A stretch of DNA of 64,000 nucleotides from Apteryx mantelli (Eukaryota; Chordata; Aves; Apterygiformes; Apterygidae), in NCBI RefSeq assembly GCF_036417845.1, contig NC_089981.1, forward strand, positions 81,881,268 to 81,945,267, written 5' to 3'. Position 1 is the first letter of the stretch. Each line of letters opens with the position of its first letter. The notes beneath the pieces are model-generated. The model was not told where the DNA came from. It did no database searches and was given only the letters and a program-made list of their open reading frames with translations. The position numbers and the translations under genes are program-made. Below, piece after piece: positions 36,256 through 48,989 of the stretch.

Positions 36256-36320
36256 GTCAGAGTAACCAAAGGCATCTCAGAGGTGCAAAATGACTTCTTT
36301 GTTGACTCGCCATTCATTTG
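36256..36320 (+). pseudogene. exon relic 4 of the same candidate gene
   Basis: Flanking signals are excellent: CAGCTTCTCCAG and TTTG|GTAAGT. The frame that continues from relic 3 contains two TGA codons. A different frame offers ATG with MTSLLTRHSF, which is in phase with an alternative reading of the next segment. The splice sites outlast the reading frame here. Confidence 0.3.
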
Positions 36321-38618
36321 GTAAGTCTATAAGTATGTTAGTGATTACAAAAGCTTGTGTAAAATAATGCAATGTATTTGCTATTGACTGAGACTGATGC
36401 TCCCACGTTGCATTATTAACTCTTCATTACTGCTTTCATTCCCTGGCTTGAGCCTTAAGTATGACAATAAAATGTAAGCACTTTCCTTGGGCAACAGCTT
36501 TTTAAAATACATGATTCACAATGCCCTGGAAGAACATTGACTGGGGAAGACAAGCACTGCACTCTTGAAAAAGCATTAACTGCTCAGGAAACAAAACTTA
36601 TAATTAATAGAGACACTAGAGTCACTTTCCTTTGAGAAATATAGAAAAGGGAACAAGCAGCAGCAGCTGGTTTAATTGACCCAAGCGATACCAAGAAAAG
36701 GTGAGGAATACTTCATCTCTTCTGGCACCTCTCAGTTGGCTAGCATCACTGCAAAGTGCCATGTTATCTAGCAAAAAAGAACAGCAAAGCGCCTTATTCA
36801 CCTTACTGTAAGGAAGAGCAGTATTGCTTTATCGTACCCCAAACTGTTGCCTGTTGATACTAGGACATAGTACTTGCTGTTCTCACATTCAGCAGTAGGT
36901 CACTTTCCCTCGTTGCTGGGCTTTAGCACACAGGCATTTCCTGGTTACTAAGTTATGGGGGTACTAGATGATGCAGGTGGGTCTTGAAACAAATTCTGCA
37001 GTAATGAGGGCAAAGTAGAGGTGCCATCAGACATAAGCAGAACATTCTAGCTTTGGCCATGTGGTTTTTTTTTTGTTTGTTTTTTAAGTCAAAAGATATT
37101 GAAATATAAAATGTTAAAAATGCCTCTTTTCTATCTGGAGATGAACAAGTTGCAAGGAAAAGGAATGCCTTCCTATGAAAAGAGTATTATGGGAATACTG
37201 GCATTCTACAGGTGTCCTAATAGGATTTAGCAGAATGCAGCAAAGGCACAATGTTTCTCTTAGAAAACAGTAGCAACAGAGATACTTTTTTCCTGCCTAC
37301 TTAAATAGTGTATTTGAAGGTTTTTTAAGTTGGTGCTAGTCCAGTCTGACCATCTTCATAGTTCCAGAAATAATGCCTTGATAGAATCTGTGTACTCTTG
37401 AGAGAGATGAGGCTGTACTGACCATGCAGAATACTGAAAGGGACAATAATATTTTCCTAAAGACATCCAGAATATTTGCCAAGGTCTAATTCCACAGAAA
37501 GAGGAAAAAAAAGGGCTAAGTCAAAACTCTCCTTGCCTCCAAGGACAGACTAAAACTACCCAGAGCCTACCTCATCTGGCTGCGCTCCTGAGCAACAGCT
37601 GCATGACTGACTAGACAAAAGCAGCCCCCAAAAAATACATTATATCTTTGGCAATGAAAATTCATGAAATGTGCAAACATGGGTCTGTCTAAATTGTAAT
37701 TTAAATGGTCATTTGTTCTGGGATTTATTACAAGTCCTTAAACGTAGAGCTTTGTATCTTCCGTTTTAACACCAGGTGCATTGCTTTTCATTAAATTCTG
37801 CAGTATAAATTATGTCCAATAGGAGGATTTGAAGTGCTGGAGTTACATCAATTGGCAAAATATAGCATACAGAATTGCACGTGTTGTGTTTTTGGTTTTT
37901 TTTTTTTTTGAGAAAGTGTTTTCTTTCCTGTTACCTGCTTCACTTCAGCATCATGAAAATTCTTAGCCATTTGGGCAGGTTTAGACTGCCTTTTAGCTCT
38001 GTGCTCATGAGAAAAACTAAAGGGAGGGTTTGAGTGGAATATGTGAGGTTTACTTCAGTGAAGCTTTCTTCCTTTTTTCCTTCCTTTCTTCCTCTTTCTC
38101 TAACACCTGCTACAGCACTTCTGTTATTTGCTTTTTCTCCACGTGCAAGATTCAGATTGAGCATAATGACTTTGCATAGATGTGGCAGACTTCCCTGCTG
38201 CTTTCCAGTCTTTCTGATAAATCTGAAAGCAATATATTCTGCATGATTTATGAGTATATTGAAAAATACTTGTTCTCAAAGTGTCTGTTTTATACTTTTC
38301 TTGGAATAAATCAAAGTGGCAATGGGCTAAGTTGATCTATGGTGAAACTTCACAGATCATGAAGGAAAGGTAACATGGATTAATCTTTCCTGAAGAACTA
38401 CTGGTAAAATTATTAAAATAAAAGTGTTATTTGGACATATACTTCCACTATCTGTATTTTAGAAATATCACAAAAAAGGTCAAACCAATGCAATTTATAG
38501 CAGAGTGGTAATAGAAAATTTCTACAGCCATTTACAGCCTCTACCAAGTATTTTTGTATAAGTTAATTGTATTATGAGAAGAGATCTCATTTTAAAGTTA
38601 TTCTTTATTCATTGGCAG

Positions 38619-38668
38619 ATGCTTCCAGTGGACAGAGAAGTGAGAGACTATTTCTTTGGAAACGAGAA
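38619..38668 (+). pseudogene. exon relic 5 of the same candidate gene
   Basis: The acceptor is TTCATTGGCAG and the donor is GAGAA|GTTAAG. Fifty nt are open in two frames: MLPVDREVRDYFFGNE, which is in phase with the next relic, and ASSGQRSERLFLWKRE, which is in phase with the MTSLL reading of relic 4. The first fits the downstream chain better. Confidence 0.3.
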
Positions 38669-39952
38669 GTTAAGTTTTCTGACCTGCACTGAAAGGAGTT
38701 CAAACTAAAGAACTGTAGAGTCACTTTCTGCTGTCTTTGATAACTGAGCCCAAACTTGGCTATGGGTTCATCAAGTCAGATAGTTCAAGCCAGCTGTGTC
38801 CATCCTGTCCCTTGACTCTGATATCCACCTTGCATTTTGGTAGCAGCACATCAGACTAGTCTGATACTCCACACCGCCTTCTTCCATGCACAGGCTGGGT
38901 AGTCCTTGCAAGCCTCATAACTGTTCCCTAAACTTACTGCACAAGCAGGCTGCTTCTTTCTGGTGGGAAAGACCAGTCTCGGGAGCACTAACCCTTGTGG
39001 GACTGGGGCCGGTGAAGAAGTGGAGGGCTGATAAATTCCTTAAGCCTTTCTCTAGCCTTTTTCCAAAGGCATTATGGATATTTTGGTTGGAAGGCTGCTT
39101 ACTCCTTTCCCCAGCCTGATGCTATGCATGAAGCAGGCCTGGTAATGCCAGGTACATTGGTAACAATGGTAATCACTGCGACCCTTGTAGCAGTAAGATG
39201 CACCACAAACTCAAGTGATAATACATGCATCTCCACGGTCACAGTTGTTGCTTCCACCTGCGATTGTCTTAATTCTCCCTTTTTGCTCTTCTTTGGGAAA
39301 TCATTCTGTCTTCTCATTCCCACCTACAAGTCAGGAAATCTCCTTTCTCTCACTTTCCCCTTCTGTTGCTTTTCTGCAATCTCCTCAATGACTTATTCCA
39401 TTTCCTTGTAGTTTTTGGACTAAAAACATTTTGTAGAATGTGATCACAGGATCAAACTTGCCCAGTACAAATCATATGTTTGCTTTCAAAATAACATTTC
39501 CCTTACATAATGGAAGTGATTGTCTGATGACCCGCTCCACGTGCTGAAATACTCCATATGCTAGTACAGTGTCCTTATTCTGGACTCATGTCCTCCCTTT
39601 GCTGGAGATGAGGCAAACTGAAATAAAGCTGATGACCAGAGAGAGTCAAAGTGCTATGGACTTTTGACACCCACATATGAGCTGAGAATGGAGAAAGTTT
39701 AGGAAATAGGTTCTAGGGAAAAAAAAGTGCTCTGGTGAACTGATTTTAAAAAAGCTTTTATGAAAATAATAACTATGTGTTGCAGAGAAATGAGTTAAAA
39801 ATAATGTGATAAAAATTTTGCATGAGAAAAAAACACAGGAGTATAATTATATAAACTCAACATAAAGAAAAGAATCTTAATATTGACATTTTTCATAAGT
39901 TCCTAAGAAGCTAAGAAACACTAATAAATCGCTCATCTGTTCTCTCTATTAG

Positions 39953-40017
39953 AAATAAATCTTGCCAAGCTTCAGATTCTAAGCTGTAAGAAAATCAGGG
40001 TCTTCTTATACCAGAAG
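39953..40017 (+). pseudogene. exon relic 6 of the same candidate gene
   Basis: The acceptor is TGTTCTCTCTATTAG and the donor is GAAG|GTAAGA. In the frame shared with relics 5 and 7 it reads NKSCQASDSKL, an in-frame TAA (39987-39989), then ENQGLLIPE. The phases agree on both sides. Confidence 0.33.
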
Positions 40018-41268
40018 GTAAGAAACTCGGCATGGACCCAGCTTCAAACCACGCCAGAAAAGAGCCCATCTTCTATTATCTAATCACTAATATAAAGCTG
40101 CATTATTCCAGATACTAGTTTGTTACACTGCTCCTATGCAGGCTAGATTTAAACTTTAGATACACTAACAGCCAGTGTTTGCCAAAGCCATATTATGGCA
40201 AACCTTTCAAATGCTGTCTAGGACTTTGGGAGGCTTTTCTCCCCATCTTTCTGCACAGACAAAATAGGTCTAGAGAAATTCCTAACACACACAAAGTGGC
40301 AGGTGAGGACCTGTAGACAGTGGGCACTGAGAAGCTGCCTGCAAAGCTTGCTAAGATATCTTTGGATGAGTTGGGGTGAACTAGCCAAGTTCTAGTCATG
40401 TCTGCCTGTGCATAAGTCACCCATCAGTCAAACCAGCTGGCCTGCTCCAGACTCAAGTCAGCATGTCAGCTAATATGAAGGCAGTGTGAACAATCAGAGA
40501 ATTGAGTCTGATGAGCTTTAAAAACTGTAGGCTCATATCTTTCCTATTCTCAAATTCTGTCCAATGTTGGGCAGAAAAGTTTAGAGGACTGTTTATGAGT
40601 ATGGAACTTAACTGTTCCATTTGCAACTGCTTAATTTTGAAGGACTTTCTGCCAATAGCTCAAGCCTATCTGATATACTTAAGTATGTAATGGGATCACC
40701 TTGCTTTAAATTACAAATGTCGTCTTAAAAATTATTTTTGCTTTGTGACTAGAACAATAAAGTTCACACTTGGTGAAATGTTATTGATTTTATTTTAGTT
40801 CTATCAGATTGTGAAAAGATCCCTTCATTAATTATGTTTTACCTGAAAGTACTCAAAGGACATTTTTGTTAATGGTTTTTAGAGATTTTTTTTCTTCTTC
40901 CCCATTGTATTATAAAGCAAACAACTGAGTAATTATTTAATATAATTTTGATGAAACCACAATAGAGCTAATAATACATTTAGCAATATTTTTGCCATTT
41001 AATCTATTACATTTACTCTTGTTCTCAAAAATTTCAAATTAAAAACAAACTCCTGGCCAGTTTTCAGTGAAACTTTAAAATAAAATGCACTCCTACACAA
41101 ATTAGCATAGCATCTGTTGTCACTTAAATATAATTATACAATGTTCAGAATTCACAATGTAAGGTACTGGTGTCTGGAAAGATACTGGCCATACTGTTTA
41201 ATATTGGACACCTGGGCTGAAGCATTATGGAGGATTTTTATTTTCCTCAGTGTTTGTCTGCATTGCAG

Positions 41269-41321
41269 ATGGCAGCCTCATGTAGACCTACTGGAAGCCA
41301 ACTAGCTTTGGCATCAGAGAG
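41269..41321 (+). pseudogene. exon relic 7 of the same candidate gene
   Basis: Acceptor TTTGTCTGCATTGCAG and donor AGAG|GTAAAG are strong. The frame coherent with both neighbours reads GSLM, an in-frame TAG (41283-41285), then TYWKPTSFGIRE. It joins in phase 0 to the open exon at 42894. Confidence 0.33.
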
Positions 41322-42009
41322 GTAAAGAACTTAATAGAGAAATGAAGGCCATATGAAATGCCAGGTTGCCATGGTTAGCATTGCTGGTTACCAGGAGCAT
41401 TCCTGGTAGTTGCACTTTGTAAAGTTGTCTTGAATATCTCCTCAGTACAAACATACTTTTTGATATTTGAGAAATGTTTTGACAGGAGGCAGAATAATAT
41501 ACAAAATGGGCCATTGATTTCCCTGGCTATTGCAGTCTGCTATTCCTGAATTACTTAGCTTCTTCTGGAGTAGCATGGGAGTACTGCAGATGCAGATTAA
41601 TAGAGGCAGAGCATAGCTCTTCCATGCAGTATTTTTGTACGGCAACATTCTTTCTTTGCTGCTAACCAGGAGTCTGGAAGCAAATAGATACCAAATTGCC
41701 TGATGAAATACAGTCTCAGGTGGGGTGTGATGAGTTGACTGGCAAATGTTGCAAGTCCTTACTCAGTGAGCTCTCTAGTTTTATAAGCGTGAGCTGGATG
41801 GAGACACACATGGGCATATCCTGCTGCAGAGCATCCTCTGAACTATCCTGTTGGAACATTATCTCTGGTGTCAAAGAGCTCCCACCATAGCTACTGCTGT
41901 CCTTCACTCTTCCTGCATGGATTTGATTACAAGGAAGATCGTCTGTAAGTGCTTTTAGAGGTGAACAGTATGAAAGAGAGATGCCGAGAAGGAATCGGTA
42001 TGTCAAAGT

Positions 42010-42503
42010 ACCAGAGAGGACTGATGAATTGTGGCAGTCCTCTAGCCACCCTAGAGTGAGCCCAGCAAATGGCCACCAAGATGACAAGGTAGAAGGAGCG
42101 CATGATGTATAAGGAGATGCTGATTGAGCTGGGTTTTTTTTTCATCTTGAAGAGAAAAGGGTGCTCTAATTGTTTTCAAATACCTCTGTAAACACCCAGG
42201 AAAACAGAGCCAGACTCTCTATGCGCATGCACAACAAAAGGATGAGAAGTAACGGGAACAAATTGTAGTGAGGGAAATTCCAATGGGATGTAAGGTGAAA
42301 AATTCTTCACTACAAGGGTGAGCCAGCACAGGCACAAATAGCCCGGAGAGGTGTGGAATCTCTGTTCTTGGCAATATTCAGCATTTGACTGTTGAAGGCC
42401 CTGAGCAACCTAATGTAACTTCAAAGGATCCTGCTTTGAGCAGGGGAGTTGGAGTGGATGACCTCCAGAGGTTCCTTTTTGACCTAAGTTATTCTGTGAT
42501 TCT
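42010..42503 (+). mobile_element. CR1 LINE 3' end, second copy
   Basis: Diverged CR1 3' sequence runs from GATTGAGCTGGGTTTTTTTT, through GAAAAATTCTTCACTACAAG and GAGCAGGGGAGTTGGAGTGG, to the terminal TTATTCTGTGATTCT. The left end is fuzzy. It lies between relics 7 and 8. Confidence 0.85.
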
Positions 42504-42893
42504 CAAAAATTCAGTCATTAACCTGTTGTTCAGAATAGCAGTGAGATACCTGCTGTGCATAATATAAGGAACGTCTGATTATATTCTCTATGCCTATGTG
42601 CTTCTCTAACATGATTTAACTGAATAAACAAGAAGAATCAGAGTGCTTCCATTTCTGGTGCAATGCTTTGGGGTTAAGTCTTTGATGACATTTTTTTTAG
42701 ATATGGCAGACACTATCATTGTCTTTGCATAAAATGTATTTGAGAGAGTGCTCTTCAAAGAGTATTCACAAAGGAAGAAAAATGATAAGCAAATTTCTAA
42801 AAGATAGACACTCTTAACTTATTTCTTAGTAATCTTGGCTAGAACAGTGGTAAAATTAATTTAATGCTGTTTACTGTCATGTTTCCTATGCAG

Positions 42894-43048
42894 CACTCTG
42901 AAGAAAGGAGAGAGATGCTGAAGATACGGGAGTTGAGTTTAACAGAGATCTCGGCTCTTAGCGTGTTCTTGGATGAAGGGGAGCAGTTCAGTGAACAATA
43001 CCAGACTATTTCCACCAGTACAAGTTGGACATGTAATCTACAGGGAAG
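42894..43048 (+). pseudogene. exon 8 of the same candidate gene, fully open
   Basis: The acceptor is GTTTCCTATGCAG and the donor is GGAAG|GTCAGTG. All 51 codons are open, with HSEERREMLKIRELSLTE then ISALSVFLDEGEQFSEQYQ. This is the most protein-like segment of the group: charged and helix-prone. Its leftover AG is in phase with the terminal segment at 46490. It is listed as pseudogene because its upstream partners carry stops. If those are not part of the gene, it could be a working exon. Confidence 0.42.
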
Positions 43049-43754
43049 GTCAGTGTAAATTTTCATTTTCACATTTAAAATCTACTCTGATTGATTCCTC
43101 CTAGTCTGAGGGTGGCTAATCAATATTACCAGGGGGCAGTAGCCTTGTGTCAGTTTCGGTGATTTTGCAGGAAGCCATGTAGGAACTGGATGAGAAAAAA
43201 CATATAATACACTGAGAAATGGATTATTTAACCAGTGGAATACTCATTAGTTAAAATTAAAAATAGAAAAATATATTTCCCATACAACTACAAACCCTTC
43301 CTACAAAGTATAGAAATCTGTAACTTTAATCTGCAAGTACCTCAGATACAATATTGGGTGGCAAGAGTACCATTTTAAAAAGGCAACAATATGTTCCATA
43401 TATTAAAGCAAGCTTTCCTGAAGCAAACTTCAGCTGAAAAATCTGATCAGAACAGTTAAAAAAAGAATCTGCCTTTGGCAATCTTATTTGAGAGAAGGGG
43501 GAAGCACATCACACATGAATCTCACACAGGCCTTCAACAATATTCTTCCTGGTGAGCTTCATCATGGAGGAAAGCTGGGTCTCTTCTTACTGTTTTACAA
43601 GAGGAACAGACTGCTTTTTTTCCCTCCTAAGATTGCTAGAGCACTAGAAAGTTTTTGCTTAAAAAAAATTCTAGTTTACTTCCCAAACATCGTATAAGCC
43701 ATTAACTGTTACTAAAACAGCAAATTCATAAATGCATGAAAGCACTTTGAAGCA

Positions 43755-43771
43755 ATAATATATATATATGC
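43755..43771. repeat. AT dinucleotide run
   Basis: Short ATATAT tract in AT-rich DNA. Confidence 0.7.
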
Positions 43772-44620
43772 TCAGAAACAACTGTGTCATCCTGCCCTTT
43801 CATTCAAACCTGTTCATCAGGGTGTCTTTGTTTTAGGGAAGAAGAGATGTCAAATGTCAACAGCAGGATTCCAAGTCTTTCATAGCATATGCTGTATAAA
43901 ATTAATTTTCTCAACATGGGTAAAGTTTCCAAAGGGAGAAAAATAAACATGCAGAATAGCAGATAAACAAATACAAGAGAAGATTTAAAGAGCCTGAGAA
44001 AGAGAATGAGCAACAAGTTTGAATGCTGGAAGCATCTCAGAACCTCAAAACTCGGGGAGATGCTGGGAAAGTTTAGGAATAGCATAGCGCAACAAAGATG
44101 CCAAATCCACAGGTATGGGCTCAGTTTACAATCTGAAAATTAAGTACAGCAATCTTATTTTACTGACCAGGGAGAGGACATTGCTGCAGATTTTAACAAC
44201 ACAGTAGCCACGAGGCAGACAATTTTAGGCAGCTGTTTTCAAGTCACATGACTGAGCACAATGTTACTGAGTTACAGCAGAGAGCACAAGTGACCAGCAG
44301 ATGTGGTTTTGATCTTTTAACCCATATCTGTATTAGCTGGAACAAGATGTCTCCATTTGCCCATGGGTGCTTTAAGCATATTAGTAGGTACGTGTCTATT
44401 TCTTTTAGCACTTATGTATTTCTCGAAAAGTACATAATCATTTGAAATTTACCCCAGATTATTCTCTTCTCTTTAGTATGTTTGCCTGTTTATTGGATTA
44501 ATTACACCATATGTGTCTGAAAAAGGTACTAGTTTGGGGAATTTAGCTCCGTGCTCCCATTTTGAATGTATTAATGCAATTTATGATTTATTTCGTATCT
44601 TTATGAAATATATTTTGCAG

Positions 44621-44814
44621 AACAAAATTATAGAAGAACCCCAAAGAATTTTGGAAGGATTTTAGAAGACTAAAGAAAAAGTAGTATCTGGAATGGTGGT
44701 CAGTTTGAAAACACAAGTCTCCACAGAATATGAAATAGAGAAAGACAAAGACAACATGAGTTGGAAACAGTCACTAATGAGCTGCACTCAGCCAAAAGAG
44801 CACTTGAAGAAATA
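44621..44814 (+). pseudogene. coiled-coil exon relic with stop and frameshift
   Basis: The acceptor is AAATATATTTTGCAG and the donor is AATA|GTAAGA. The first frame reads NKIIEEPQRILEGF, TAG (44663-44665), then VVSLKTQVSTEYEIEKDK. A one-frame change leads to HELETVTNELHSAKRALEEI, a textbook heptad pattern running into the donor. The length (194 nt) is one short of a multiple of three, in line with a one-base loss. Skipping this exon keeps 43048 and 46490 in phase, so the frame of the neighbours does not depend on it. Confidence 0.42.
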
Positions 44815-46489
44815 GTAAGATGAGGGGAAAAAAAAAGCTAGGTACTTTTTTTTCTTCTGTATTGCTATTAAAGCAAATCATTAAGGTCTCCTTAGAGACT
44901 CTTAAAAAGCTTATTAAACAGTTTTTGGTGGCTCCTCTAACTAATACAAGTTGCCTCTCTGTTCATATGATGGTAGCTTAAGGAGTTTTTAAGAGACTTC
45001 AACAATCTGAAAGAATGATTTTTGTCACAAAGACAGATGCGATATATTGCAGAAGAAAAATACTGTTTGTAAGAGAGGAATCACAAGAGCTGTATTGTTC
45101 CTTTAAAAGGCAGTTAGGACTTGGTTTATCCATGTTTTAAAAATGAACAAAGATCAGTTTTAGAGGTTTAATTAAAAGCAGTCTTGATGTCAGTATGCTT
45201 TTATCCTAAAAATCGTTCTAGTACAGTCTTTACACATCTATACCGTTACTCTTGTTAGCACATTGCTATGGCAGTAACCACACTGTGGTTCACTGCAGCT
45301 TGCTGACTTCACAGAAGCTATTATGAAGATTATGTGCCTTTGTGTAAATACGTTGGTTGCACGAGATGTAATCATGAGTAAGTAGAGAAACTCCTGAAAT
45401 TAAAGAATGAATCAGAACTTCCAGATAACTTTCAGGATTTTTTTTTAGCATCAAAACAACCTGAGTTTCAGGAAATATGTTCAGTAAAATCAGAAGTGGG
45501 GTGATATGGTCATTTGTTTCAAGTGATTGGAATATGAGAGTGGATTCTACCTCTGACTCTGCTCTTGACTGCAATGTAGAGAGTAGCTCTCTTTTCCATT
45601 ACCTTTATATTCATTTATATCAAGACTGCAGATGTTCAAAATATGTAGAAGTTTTAAGTTAAAGAAAAAACAGGTTATTTTCCTAAGGAACCAACAATCT
45701 AAAGAGATGAAAACAGACCAAGGATTCAGGAAACAGATGTAGCCTATGAGTAGGATAATTAGAATGTGCTTATAAAGTAGGTTTATTTTTCTTAAACAAC
45801 TGTCTCCTCTCCTTGCCTTTCTGGCCTGGTTCAGTCTTACAATTTTTCTATACCAACACCCAATTGCTTGTTGTGTAACTTCTTTCTAACATTCATCTTC
45901 CTCGCAACATACAAGGGAGTTAAAAATATCTTGTAAGCAAGACCAGGAAAGTAAATCTACAGAAAAGATATAACAGAAAAAAGTTGTAGTTATAGACCAG
46001 CTAAAGGATATGTTCTACAGGAGAAAACACAGAGAAGGGAACTCGAGACCCAGGAAATGAAGTAACTGTGCCAGCTTTTTTCTAAAATTTTTCTTCTGTC
46101 AGACTGTCCAGGTCTAACTTTTGGAAGATACCTCAGACTGCAGATACCACCGGCAGTGATGCTCCAGGTCAGTCTCTCCTCAAAGTCTGCCAGCATTCTT
46201 TAAAATTGTCAAGGAGTCAGTGAGGATGGTTCCTACTGCTGTTGAATCTGAACAGCTTACAGAGGAGAAAAAAAAAAAAGAATGTATTCCAGAAGAGCAG
46301 CTGCCAAAGTAGAAAAATCTCTTAAAATCTCATAAAATGTTTAAACAATAAGAACATATAGGATGAAGTTAAAGTTGGTCAGAAATATGGGTAAGTCCTA
46401 AAGAGGGGAATTAGTGTCAGGAATTTGGGATTCTTATTACATTCCATTAACCTTCTGACACTATCTTTTACTGACCAGTTGTCTTGCAG

Positions 46490-46700
46490 AAATCTTGCTA
46501 TCCTGCTGCACTCCCATATTTTAGATAGACTTTGGTCCCCTGCCAGTGCTGTGATATCTGGCTCAAATACTCAGAGCGAATTAGGCGTTTCTGGTACTGA
46601 CAGTAGTATCTGCCCTTTTGACCCGTCATCTCAAGAATATATGCCTTTAATATCTGCAGTGGGGGATAACAGAAATAATTGTGTAGGAAGTATTTGTTAA
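46490..46700 (+). pseudogene. candidate terminal exon of the 31-47 kb gene
   Basis: Acceptor GACCAGTTGTCTTGCAG is strong. One base completes the codon left by 43048. Then 69 codons stay open to TAA (46698-46700), with HSHILDRLWSPASAV, SGSNTQSELGVSGTD and SSICPFDPSSQEYMPL. The composition is Ser-, Asp- and Pro-rich and differs from the coiled-coil exons, as a C-terminal tail might. An AATAAA lies about 550 bp downstream (47248-47253), after an 18-base A run. Confidence 0.38.
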
Positions 46701-47214
46701 TTCTTCTTGTGTTGTTTTTTGTGATTGGATTATTTTGACTCAGGGCAGTAGGAGCAAGTGAATGTCAAACTTAGATAAAAGAACATACACTTGTAAGCTT
46801 TTGTTCATGTAACTGATGAAGAACAGGTATTTTTATCATGCTTTAAATTTAATGAATGGATAGCCTTTGGACTTCTAGCACTCCCTGGTAGATTCTCGCC
46901 TAGTAATCCAATTTAATATAATGCAGTCATTAATAATTGTGTTCTTCCCATGTGTGGCAAATTTAAATATACCTAATTCAAAGCATATTATAAATTCAGA
47001 ATATTTATTTTCCTTAATCCATTTGAAATACAAAGTGTGGGAAGGATGGCTGTTTACTTGATAGCACTTCTAGAATTGCAATGTTAATCTCATCTAGATG
47101 TAGATTCAGAGATTTATTTTGAAGTACACTCCTTTTACTTACTTGGTTATTGCATTTGCTCCACTAATTGAGTTCCCTTTTCATTGCCATCCTTCCTTTG
47201 GGAGGCTGGATGAT

Positions 47215-47232
47215 AAAAAAAAAAAAAAAAAA
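47215..47232. repeat. poly-A tract (18 bases)
   Basis: An uninterrupted A run within AT-rich DNA. It could be the tail of an unrecognised retroposed sequence, but nothing to its left was identified. Confidence 0.8.
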
Positions 47233-47416
47233 GCAAATAATATTTGGAATAAAACCCTCCTTTGCTTCCATATTTATCTGGGCACTTTTATGACTCTCAT
47301 TCCACTGTATCTGAACAGTGGGTAGAAGACAAAGAAATTATCACAGGTGACCAGTTGCCAATCCAAAAACTCTGACAAACATCCAGGTGGATGTCTTTTG
47401 TTTGGTCCTTGCAGAA

Positions 47417-47506
47417 ATATATATAGAACTATATATAGAAGCAAGTGTAAAATACATATCTATATGTGTGTGTATATGTATATGCATGCATACACACGCA
47501 CGCATA
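47417..47506. repeat. AT/GT/CA-rich compound microsatellite
   Basis: ATATATAGA blocks pass into GTGTGTGTATATG and then CATACACACGCACGC, a degenerate alternating purine-pyrimidine stretch. Confidence 0.75.
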
Positions 47507-48218
47507 GGTATGTTTAATTTTATGCTTTATGCATGCTTATTTTTAAGTTGGGTGCATCTTCAGGTATGGCTGGATAATGATTGTAAGAGATGTAAATTTG
47601 TTTCAGGTGTTCAGGAGCAACATTTTCTTTCCCATAATAAGTAATAAAATTTTCGGTATCTTTCCTATTGCCACCTCATTGCCTTTCATTAAGCTAAAAA
47701 TTGTGACTTCTATAGGAAAATATTTTTGCTACCTTTTGATCACCTGCAAGCTTCTGTTGTTTTCCACATGTTAGTAGTATATCTTGGCTCTGGACATCAT
47801 GTTTAATCAAGGCAGTTTCACTAATAAGAGTGGAGTTTGGCATAACAGAGCTCCACGTTTGAGGGACTTGCCTCGTGCCATGTGCAGACCTAGGCATGTG
47901 GGCGCAGCCAAAGGAGGGAAGAAGGCTGGCATGGCTGTGACTCTTTATTCCCCAAAGCCCCAAGATGGCTTTAGTTTTCTGGCAGCCTCCAAATCAAAAA
48001 CTCATATGATGATATAAAAGCTCACTTGTCTCAGTGGGCTCAACTAACTGACTTTAGGACATTTGGGTGTTGGGAATCCAAGTATGCCATTTGTGCTTGC
48101 TCTGCTTTGGTTATTTTTGGGACAGAATGCTAGTAAAGCCTAGCCAATGAAGTCTGGGGATGGTTCTGGATTTTGAATGTTAGTTTTCTTGCTGCTTAAT
48201 CGCATACAGAAATAGAGA

Positions 48219-48280
48219 TTCTGGCCCCATTGAATTTAATGGCAAATCTTCCACTGGCTTCAGCAAGGACAGAATTTCTC
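48219..48280. mobile_element. palindromic MITE-like element
   Basis: CTGGCCCCATTGAATTTAAT is followed by CACTGGCTTCAGCAAGGAC, an imperfect inverted repeat. Elements of the form 'ggccccattgaagtcaatgg...cattgacttcagtgggg' are widespread in sauropsid genomes as I remember them. Ends and family are uncertain. Confidence 0.4.
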
Positions 48281-48966
48281 TCAGAGACTGTATCTTTCCA
48301 CCAGAGACAGTTTCACACAGCTAAGAATTTGGGGACAGAGCATAAAAATATCTAGAAAGGAGGTTCCTTTCCCAGAAAAAAAATCAGAGAAATAGTTTTG
48401 AAAATGATTTTCTAATACTAATAAAGAAAATGTAATAGACCATTTTATGCTCCTGTCCTTAGGCTATGCCTTATACCATGATCAATATAAAAGAAAATGA
48501 TATTTCCTTGATTACTCATTGAAGCAGAAAATGAGTTCTGTTACCTGCAAATTTAGAAGTTCCCTGAGTAATAGGGTAGCCTTTGTACATCTTCAATTTT
48601 TGATGTTATTGGGTAGTTCATGGTATTTACTAAGATGTTTTAGCCTAATCATTTTTTTGACAGGATAAAATATCACTATTACAGTGGGAACATTTTCCTG
48701 ACAGAAGAAACCATTTAACAGATTAGTTTCTGAATGAAATTTGCTGGTCAGCGATACATAGAATATACAATGCATGTGCAAGAAATAGTTTAAATATCAA
48801 CCAGAAACTAACTATGTAAATTATACAAAAGCATCCTTAATTGTGCTGGCTTTCTCTTTCTTCTAAAACTGCAAAAGGCATTGGCAGAAATAATTTGAAT
48901 GCCTCAAATATGTTGTATAGAAATCTGTCTGCTTCAGAATTACAGGCTTCTCTTTCAGTGCAGCGC

Positions 48967-48989
48967 GCACACACACACACACACACACA
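48967..48989. repeat. CA dinucleotide microsatellite
   Basis: About eleven CA units following GCGCG. Confidence 0.9.
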
